Assembly: GCA_016934855.1 (NCBI GenBank) | Contig: JAFGSA010000024.1 | Coordinates: 61,266 to 125,265 of the forward strand | Reading direction: 5' to 3' | DNA: 64,000 nt | Source: Elusimicrobiota bacterium | Lineage (GTDB): Bacteria; CG03; SLGR01; JAFGSA01 | In this document: positions 57,163-64,000 of the stretch, piece by piece | Layout: each line of letters starts with the position of its first letter | Numbering within the stretch: position 1 is the stretch's first letter | The notes under the pieces: model-generated | Databases searched by the model: none | Seen by the model: the letters and a program-made list of their open reading frames with translations, nothing else | Told to the model about the DNA's origin: nothing | Translations under genes and position numbers: made by a program

Positions 57163-57183
57163 ATTCCCTGATATGTATTTTTT

Positions 57184-57192
57184 TGTTATAAT
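57184..57192 (+). promoter_or_regulatory. extended -10 promoter TGTTATAAT placing the TSS near the ATG at 57199
   Basis: TGN-TATAAT at 57184-57192; no leader space for an SD. Confidence 0.55.
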
Positions 57193-57198
57193 CTGGTC

Positions 57199-59019
57199 AT
57201 GAAAAAATATCTCCCGGGACTGCTTTTTATTTCATTGAGTTTTATCATCTATTCGGGTTCGCTAGACAACCGGTTTGTATACGATGACAAAGAACTTATA
57301 ATAGAGAATCCTCTTATCAAGAGCCTCTCGGGCATACCCGAGATACTGAACCCGTCATCAAGGCTCGAGAAGAAAAGGCCCTACAGGCCCGTAAGGGACC
57401 TGTCCTACGCCCTTGACTATTTCGCATGGGGGGAGAACCCCTCAGGATTCCATATAACCGGTATCCTGCTGCACGGGATGAACGGATTCCTGGTCTTCTG
57501 CCTCCTGGGGCTCCTGTTCCGCAATAACATGCTTTCGCTCATAGCGGCACTGCTTTTCACGGCTCACCCGGTGAACAGCGAAGCCGTAGCCTGGATATCG
57601 GGCAGGAAAGAGATATTATACACATTTTTCCTCCTCCTTTCTTTTATCGCGCTGCTGGAATTCGCGAAGACCGGCAGGAGGCTTCTCTACGCTCTTTCCC
57701 TTATATCGTTTTTTTTATCGGTCCTGGCGAAGGAATCAGGACTGGTCCTCGTGCCCCTTCTGATGCTGTATAATGCTCTCTGCGGGGGAGAGAGCCCCCG
57801 CGGCGGAAAGATGAAAGAGAGATATTATGTCCCGCACCTGTTCATAGCCGCCGTCCTGACTGTTTTTTTCATAAAGACAAGAGGCGGGGGTATAATAGAA
57901 AACGCTTACCGCGGCGGTTTTCTGAACACGATGATGACTATGCCTTCCGTAGTGATCTACTACATCCGCATACTTGTCTTCCCTGACGTGCTCAAGGCGG
58001 AATATGCCCCCCGCATTATCTCATCGTTAAACGCCGGTTTCCTATTAAGCCTTATCATCCCGGCTGCAGCCGCGGCCCTCGCGATAAGGAACCTGAAGAA
58101 ACATAAAGAGGCGTCTTTCGGGGTCCTGTGGTTCTTCCTGGGGCTGATACCCGTTTCCAACATACTCCCGCTCACCAACATGATGGCGGAACGGTATCTT
58201 TATCTTTCATCAATAGGTTTCTGCCTTTTCATCTCTTTCATACTGAGTCACCTGATAACACGCAAAAAAGTCATGGGGATAGCGCTGGCTTCGGCGGTAA
58301 TACTCCTTTATTCCATCCGCACCTTCCTGCGTAACGACGACTGGAAAGACGATTTCACACTGTGGTCCAAAGCCGTAGAACAGACTCCCTCAAGCGCCCG
58401 CGCGCGATACAACCTGGCCGTCGAGCTGATGCGCCTCGGAAGGCTTGACGAAGCGGAACTTAATCTTGGAAAATTCGCCGAGGCGGACCCCGGCGACCCC
58501 TACCTCTACGTCAACCTCGGCATGATAAGTCTCTGGAAGAAAGACACCGGCGCCGCCGAAAAATATTTTCTGAAGGCCATCGCACTTGATCCCGGAAACG
58601 AGGAAGGATACAACAACCTGGGCAACATCTATTTTGCGGAAGACCGGGCAGAAGACGCCGAGCGGATGTATAAAAAAGCCCTGGAACTGGATTACTACCT
58701 GCCAGAGACCCATTACAACCTCGGGAACCTGTACTTCGATAAAGCCGAAGCCCTGTTTGACGAGAGCAGGATAAGGCCGCTCGCCGGACTGCCGCTGGAG
58801 ACCCTGGCGAAGAACAGGTACCTGCTGGAACTGGACAGGTTGAAATCTCTGGCCGAGAACCATTACCTCGCGGCCCTGAAACTGTCCGGGCACGCCGGGG
58901 CGTGCAAAAACCTGTCCCTGGTCTACAGGAAGGAGAGCGGCATATACTCTCTCCTGGGGTATAAGGATATCGCCGAAAAAAAACTCGGAAAAGCCGCTAA
59001 CGTGACCGGCCACAGATGA
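57199..59019 (+). CDS. multi-TM protein with C-terminal TPR repeats (TMTC/DUF1736-like)
   Basis: FVYDDKELIIENP, ALLFTAHPVNSEAVAWISGRKE, then TPR units NLGNIYFAEDRAEDAERMYKKALELD. Confidence 0.85.
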   Translation: MKKYLPGLLFISLSFIIYSGSLDNRFVYDDKELIIENPLIKSLSGIPEILNPSSRLEKKRPYRPVRDLSYALDYFAWGENPSGFHITGILLHGMNGFLVFCLLGLLFRNNMLSLIAALLFTAHPVNSEAVAWISGRKEILYTFFLLLSFIALLEFAKTGRRLLYALSLISFFLSVLAKESGLVLVPLLMLYNALCGGESPRGGKMKERYYVPHLFIAAVLTVFFIKTRGGGIIENAYRGGFLNTMMTMPSVVIYYIRILVFPDVLKAEYAPRIISSLNAGFLLSLIIPAAAAALAIRNLKKHKEASFGVLWFFLGLIPVSNILPLTNMMAERYLYLSSIGFCLFISFILSHLITRKKVMGIALASAVILLYSIRTFLRNDDWKDDFTLWSKAVEQTPSSARARYNLAVELMRLGRLDEAELNLGKFAEADPGDPYLYVNLGMISLWKKDTGAAEKYFLKAIALDPGNEEGYNNLGNIYFAEDRAEDAERMYKKALELDYYLPETHYNLGNLYFDKAEALFDESRIRPLAGLPLETLAKNRYLLELDRLKSLAENHYLAALKLSGHAGACKNLSLVYRKESGIYSLLGYKDIAEKKLGKAANVTGHR

Positions 59020-60155
59020 AGATCTGCTATTTCGGCACCTACGAGAAGGATTACCCCAGGAACAGGCTTTTGATAAACGCCCTCTCCTTTGCGGGCGCCG
59101 AGGTATCCGAGTGCCACGAACCTGTCTGGGAACTCACACGGGACAAGACCGGCGATTATTTAAAACCGCGCAGTCTCATAAAAACGGGGTTCATGCTCAT
59201 CAGGGCGCATATAAGACTTCTGTCCGGGTTCATGTCAATTAATAAACCTGACCTGCTCATGGTCGGATACATCGGGACGCTGGACATGCTGCCCGCCAGG
59301 CTCCTCGCGTATATCAGGGGTATACCACTAGTTTTTAACCCGAACATCTCCCTTTACGAAACGCTGGTCACGGACAGGAAAATAGTAAGAAAGAATTCGT
59401 TTAAAGCCGCTGTCCTGAGGGCGCTGGACCGGCTCTCTTTCATCCTGGCGGACGCCCTTATAATGGATTCCCGGGAAAACGCGGAATATTTCAGGAAATC
59501 CTTCAAGCTGGGCAGGAAAAGACTTATCACGGCGTACACGGGCGCTGACGAAGAGTTCTTCTGCCCGGGAGAAACCGCAGACAGCAGCAGTGATGACGGT
59601 TCTGTGGAGGTGCTTTTTTTCGGGAAATTCATACCGCTTCACGGCCTGGATATAATACTCAAAGCGGCAAAGATAACGGAACGCGAGGGCTTGAAGTTCA
59701 CCGTCGCCGGAAGCGGCCAGCTTTCCGCGGATATAAATGCTCTTAAAGCGTCGCTTGAGCCGAAAAACGTCACACTGACAGGCTGGGCAGAACGCGAGGA
59801 ACTGCGCGGATACGTCAGGAGAGCCGATATATGCCTGGGCATCTTCGGGGATACGGAAAAAGCCCTAAGGGTCATTCCCAACAAGGTTTACCAGGTACTG
59901 GCGTCGGGAAAACCGCTTGTTACGGAAGACTCGCCCGCGGTAAGGGAGATACTCACTAACGGCAAAGACGCCGTCTTCTGCGGCAGAGGAGATCCCGCCG
60001 CTCTCGGGAACGCCCTGCTTCTCCTCAGGAATGACAGGAAACTGAGGGCTGCCGTATCGGAAAACGGTTACCGGACATACAGGAGAAGTTTCTCCGCGCC
60101 GGTCACGGGAAAAGCGCTCTTATCCGAATTAAGGAATCTTACTTCCTATCGATGA
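59016..60155 (+). CDS. GT4-type glycosyltransferase
   Basis: VLFFGKFIPLHGLDIILKAA, IPNKVYQVLASGKPLVT. Confidence 0.87.
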   Translation: MKICYFGTYEKDYPRNRLLINALSFAGAEVSECHEPVWELTRDKTGDYLKPRSLIKTGFMLIRAHIRLLSGFMSINKPDLLMVGYIGTLDMLPARLLAYIRGIPLVFNPNISLYETLVTDRKIVRKNSFKAAVLRALDRLSFILADALIMDSRENAEYFRKSFKLGRKRLITAYTGADEEFFCPGETADSSSDDGSVEVLFFGKFIPLHGLDIILKAAKITEREGLKFTVAGSGQLSADINALKASLEPKNVTLTGWAEREELRGYVRRADICLGIFGDTEKALRVIPNKVYQVLASGKPLVTEDSPAVREILTNGKDAVFCGRGDPAALGNALLLLRNDRKLRAAVSENGYRTYRRSFSAPVTGKALLSELRNLTSYR

Positions 60156-62238
60156 ACCTTATGCGGGCCCACCCTGCGTGGTCCCAATCCTCATTTCCTG
60201 AGGGTCCCGGCTTTGTCACCAGTTCGATGTCGACCTTATCCTTATAGTATTCTGACAGGTCCAGCTCATACCTGTGCCATTTCCTGTCGGAGACCTTATT
60301 TTTCGGATCAATATAAACCGAAAAAACGGATTTCCTTATTTCTCCGCTGCCGGCCCTGCCTATAAACAGCGCGAATTCCGTTCCGTCACCTTCCCTGTTC
60401 CAGCATTTTTCGTCTATTCCCGCGCTGAATTCCAAATATTTTTTCCCGACGGCCACATTATCGTACCTGATCGAGGCGGGCGGATGTTCGAATATTACCG
60501 CGGCAGGCTCGTTATTTACGCTGATCAGGTCTATTTTTACCCTGCTATCCTTTATCCCGCCGGGCTGGTTCACGGCGGCAGCTTCAAAGTTCTCGAGGAA
60601 AAATCCCGGTTCGGATACCCTGAATATATGAAAACGCTCCTTTTGACCTTTGCCGAAGGAGAAAGAAAGCGGGGTCCTCCCGTCCCAGTCCGAGTAGAGA
60701 CAGCCGTGAGTCTCGAAGGAAGAAGTCTGTATCGGCGAATCGTGCATATAAACAAAGGATTTTGTTATATCAAGCTTTTTCAATAAAAGAGGGTCCAACC
60801 CGGCATAGGACGGCATCCCCGCGACCACGACGATATCGCCGTCGTCCTGTTCCGGCCGGTCTTTAAGTATGTACCCGAATCCCTGCTCCTCCATATAGTA
60901 TCTGTAACCCCATTCCCCGCTGAACCATACCTTTCTGTTCTGCACGGCGGGTTCCTTTCCAAGCGAACCGGCGAAAGCCCTGTAAACGGCCACGTAATCG
61001 TAGTCGCTTTTCGCGACTAACAAACCGGTTACCGCAGTCAGAAAGACCATCCCGTAGAGGAACACCCTGCCCCTTGTTCCGGGACTCCTTACAAATGAAA
61101 TAACTACCGCGGGAAATACCGGGAGCATATACCTGACGGAACCGTACGGCAGAAATACCGTAGCGGCGCACATGAAGCCCAGGTACCATATACCCAGGAA
61201 TATATCGACACCGTTCTTATTCTTCGAGATACCATTCACCAGTAACCCGGCAAAATGCCATGTGACTAGCAGACCGGCCGACACCGACAGGACAAGGAGC
61301 ATCCTGTTGAGAGCCGTATAATCCTGCGCGTACAGCAAGGATAACAAAAAGACTGCCGCTGACGATGTGAACAGGAAGAAAAGAGACCTCCTATTTTCCG
61401 CCCCGAATACTATGAATATGCCCAATGGGAACACTGTGACCTCTCCTATGACTGCCGTGTTATAGATGAATTTTTTCAGATGATGCGCAAAGTCGAGCAG
61501 CGGGTTATTTACGGTCGCCTGCATTGCTTTTGAAATCGCGAAGGCCCCGTTTGCCCCGAATATAAAAAAGCACCAGGACGCGCATACGATTAACGGAACG
61601 ATCCAGGGAATTTCCGTATAGAAGTTCCTCCTCTTCGATGTAAAAACCGGATAGAGCATGAAAAAAGGGATGAGAAAGAGCCCCTGATACGAGATGAGAA
61701 ACGCCGCCGCGGCCGACAAGCCGGATATGACAAACGATCCGCGGCTGTTCTTCTCCATGGCATTCAGATACAAAGCGGCGGCGAGAAGGAACATCGCCGT
61801 AAACGGCAAATCCGCAGTGACATTATGGGAAATGACAAGGTAGCCCGGGAAGGATAAAAGTAACAGGCTGCATAGAAGCGGATCCTCCGTCAGCCTCTTG
61901 CCCAGAAGATATATACCCATAGCGCACAGCAGCGAGAAGAAGAGAGTGACAAGGTGAAGTTTTTTTTCATACGGTTTTTCGAAGACGGAAACAACCAGGC
62001 CTGTAACGGCATGAAAAAGCGGGGGGTGGGTGACGGCATCCGCTTCTATAAGCCTGCCCTCAAACCCGAGGGTTGTCTTCCTGGCTATTTCGCCCAAATC
62101 GAAACCGCCGGCGGCCAGTATCCGTCCGCCTGTAATATAGGGATACGCGTCTATGTGAAAAGCCTTGTCCAGGAAAGGTACCGCCAGGACAAGCGCATAC
62201 GCCGCTATGATACACGCGTGTACGGCTGTCTTTCTCAT
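60139..62238 (-). CDS. GT39/ArnT-like membrane glycosyltransferase
   Basis: N-terminal FHIDAYPYITGGRIL and THPPLFHAVTGLVVSVFEKPYEKKLHL, multi-TM; start at 62238 preferred (4-bp overlap with upstream gene). Confidence 0.75.
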   Translation of the reverse strand: MRKTAVHACIIAAYALVLAVPFLDKAFHIDAYPYITGGRILAAGGFDLGEIARKTTLGFEGRLIEADAVTHPPLFHAVTGLVVSVFEKPYEKKLHLVTLFFSLLCAMGIYLLGKRLTEDPLLCSLLLLSFPGYLVISHNVTADLPFTAMFLLAAALYLNAMEKNSRGSFVISGLSAAAAFLISYQGLFLIPFFMLYPVFTSKRRNFYTEIPWIVPLIVCASWCFFIFGANGAFAISKAMQATVNNPLLDFAHHLKKFIYNTAVIGEVTVFPLGIFIVFGAENRRSLFFLFTSSAAVFLLSLLYAQDYTALNRMLLVLSVSAGLLVTWHFAGLLVNGISKNKNGVDIFLGIWYLGFMCAATVFLPYGSVRYMLPVFPAVVISFVRSPGTRGRVFLYGMVFLTAVTGLLVAKSDYDYVAVYRAFAGSLGKEPAVQNRKVWFSGEWGYRYYMEEQGFGYILKDRPEQDDGDIVVVAGMPSYAGLDPLLLKKLDITKSFVYMHDSPIQTSSFETHGCLYSDWDGRTPLSFSFGKGQKERFHIFRVSEPGFFLENFEAAAVNQPGGIKDSRVKIDLISVNNEPAAVIFEHPPASIRYDNVAVGKKYLEFSAGIDEKCWNREGDGTEFALFIGRAGSGEIRKSVFSVYIDPKNKVSDRKWHRYELDLSEYYKDKVDIELVTKPGPSGNEDWDHAGWARIRFIDRK

Positions 62239-63113
62239 CCGGCTTTCGGCAGCAGCAGAACTGTCATGAGAACGCCCGCCGCCAGGAACGCTATCCTGCA
62301 GGTATTGCGGTATGCATTTATGCCTGCGGGTTCGAGGCCGCCGCGGTACGCCTTGCCGTAGGCAAGCGCGCACACGATATACACGGGGATGATGACCGGG
62401 CCCAGGTACCAGGGGACCATCCCCAGCACAGCAAGCAGGACAAAATACGTCGACGCGGCCGACAGCAGCATGAACCCGGCCAGCGAAGCGGCTTTTTTTC
62501 CGTAATACGCGGCGGACGTGTTTAGGCCGTTCATCCTGTCATATTCGTAATCCGCCGTCTCGTGGTTGAGGTGCCCCGAGGCCAGCAGCAAGCCGAAGAA
62601 CATGCCCACGAGCAATCCGGCGGGACCCTTATCTCCTCCCGGTTTCATGTATCCGAACATGAACCCGGCTGTGCCCGCCAAAAAATGCAGCACGGTAGGA
62701 ATCACGGGGCGGCCTTTAAGATGTACCTTCGGATGGGAATACAAAAATGATATCAGAACATAAATGAGAAACAGGAAGAAATGCCCCCTCGAGACGGAAA
62801 GGAACATGCACCCGGAGACAGCCAGAAGGGACAGGGAGAACAAGCGCAGCCCTTTTACGGAGAGCCTTCCGGAGACGAGCGGCATATTTTTTTTATTCTC
62901 ATCTATCCTGTCGTGGTCCAGTCCGCACAGCTCGTTGAACACGGCTATATGACCGTAGAGGAGATAAACTGCGGCAAGGACCCTGAAGACCGCGGATATA
63001 CGGGCATAATCCGCCTGCCGGGAAAAGACGAGGCCCATAAGAGCGATCCCGCTCAGGTACGCGATCTCCCCTGCCCGCATGGATTTCAGGTAAGGAAAAA
63101 GCTTCTTAATCAT
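62235..63113 (-). CDS. UbiA-family prenyltransferase-like membrane protein
   Basis: NELCGLDHDRIDENKKNMPLVSGRLS and LNHETADYEYDRMNG (NxxxD-type motifs), multi-TM. Confidence 0.8.
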   Translation of the reverse strand: MIKKLFPYLKSMRAGEIAYLSGIALMGLVFSRQADYARISAVFRVLAAVYLLYGHIAVFNELCGLDHDRIDENKKNMPLVSGRLSVKGLRLFSLSLLAVSGCMFLSVSRGHFFLFLIYVLISFLYSHPKVHLKGRPVIPTVLHFLAGTAGFMFGYMKPGGDKGPAGLLVGMFFGLLLASGHLNHETADYEYDRMNGLNTSAAYYGKKAASLAGFMLLSAASTYFVLLAVLGMVPWYLGPVIIPVYIVCALAYGKAYRGGLEPAGINAYRNTCRIAFLAAGVLMTVLLLPKAG

Positions 63114-63185
63114 CAGCGGACCCGTCGTAGGTTTTGGGCGTATATCCTGCTGATTTGAGTACTTTCTTATGCAATGAACGCGGGA

Positions 63186-63983
63186 TTATCTGAGGTGCCA
63201 GTTTATGATCTTTGCCTTCTCCGGCAGGCCCGGCGACGGGAACTCGTTGAGATAAGGATCGTAATGGAGCGTCCAATCACCGACCTCCGCGACATGATGC
63301 CCCCTGTTCCTGGTGCCGTAGAGGTCGTAATCGTTATTATCGGTATCGAGCTCGGAATTCGACGTATCCTGCTGATAGAAAGACCCGTGGACCTCCATGG
63401 CGCCGGTCTGGCTCACGTAATATATCTCGTATATCGATATGCCGGCAAACGAGTCGTCTTCTGAAGCGCTGTGCGTGCCGTTCGCGTAGAAAAGGTCGTT
63501 ACGCACCTTCAGCCGCTGTGCGACGACGGTAACCCTCCCATGAACCGTCCCCTGCACGCGGATGTTGCAGTTATCTCCGTATATTATTATACCCCCTGCG
63601 GGTATAGTGATGGTATCGAGCCCCCCGTTCACGTCTATCGTGCCGTCGGCGTTGAACGTCAGGCGGACGTAATCGCCCGGCGACTCCGTGCCGTCTTCAT
63701 CGGCCATCTGGTCGGCCGCGGTATATTTAACATGATAATGCGCCTCGTAGTAATCCAGGTTTATCGTATCCGGATAATCTCCCAGCGGGAAATAGTTATA
63801 AGAGTTCCCGTGGACCGTGATATTCCCGCTCCTGCTGCCTCCGTAATATAGGTCACCGAAAATCTCTACGTCGCCCCAGCCGCTCGTGCTGATGTCTTCC
63901 AGCACGTAGACGTTTCCCATGCACGTGCAGTTGTCCCCTGAAATTTCCCAGTCGCCGTTCCACCACATGGGCCCGTCATACAC
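63186..63983 (-). CDS. partial surface/pilus-associated-type protein with repetitive beta-rich character
   Basis: GNVYVLEDISTSGWGDVEIFGDLYYGG... ; frame open at the window edge, so the 5' end is missing. Confidence 0.45.
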   Translation of the reverse strand: MYDGPMWWNGDWEISGDNCTCMGNVYVLEDISTSGWGDVEIFGDLYYGGSRSGNITVHGNSYNYFPLGDYPDTINLDYYEAHYHVKYTAADQMADEDGTESPGDYVRLTFNADGTIDVNGGLDTITIPAGGIIIYGDNCNIRVQGTVHGRVTVVAQRLKVRNDLFYANGTHSASEDDSFAGISIYEIYYVSQTGAMEVHGSFYQQDTSNSELDTDNNDYDLYGTRNRGHHVAEVGDWTLHYDPYLNEFPSPGLPEKAKIINWHLR

Positions 63984-64000
63984 GGCGTCGTCCCCGGAAG

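Noticed and set aside
1-64000. tRNA or rRNA genes
   Set aside because: No tRNA- or rRNA-like segment recognised by eye; intergenic space is very limited. A tRNAscan/Infernal run would be decisive.

Overview
The window is dominated by one very large surface-glycan biosynthesis and export locus, on the minus strand from about 57.1 kb down to 55 bp. Gene style suggests an uncultured lineage, possibly Omnitrophota-like; this is an impression, not established. From a MarR-like regulator at 48,974 down to position 55 there are 44 consecutive co-directional genes with no intergenic gap above about 70 bp. They encode glycosyltransferases, two Wzx-type flippases, a Wzy-like polymerase, a heparinase II/III-like protein, sialic-acid-type NeuB/NeuA enzymes, HddA/HddC-like enzymes, UDP-ManNAcA enzymes, a TPP-dependent E1 alpha/beta pair, six radical SAM proteins, and a phosphonate module (cytidylyltransferase-PEP mutase fusion, split phosphonopyruvate decarboxylase, phosphonoacetaldehyde reductase-like). 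The operon end carries an unusual overlapping trio: methyltransferase/P-loop fusion, diverged RtcB-like protein, and CDP-alcohol phosphotransferase. Upstream lie an AAA_14/DUF4143 ATPase bracketed by a 93-bp duplicated operator/regulator-start repeat, a Wzm/Wzt ABC exporter, more glycosyltransferases, and a divergent plus-strand pair (TMTC-like TPR protein and GT4). The right edge has GT39-like and UbiA-like genes and a partial surface protein. The best leads are (1) the RtcB-like / MTase-P-loop / phosphonate module, (2) a mosaic of degenerate heptanucleotide-phased repeats at two loci, each abutting a gene stop codon, (3) an apparently circularly permuted CDP-glycerol glycerophosphotransferase-like protein, (4) two SDR enzymes that both lost the catalytic Tyr next to a TPP E1 pair, and (5) the ATPase inserted between duplicated operators. 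All family calls were made by eye from motifs; no database search was run.
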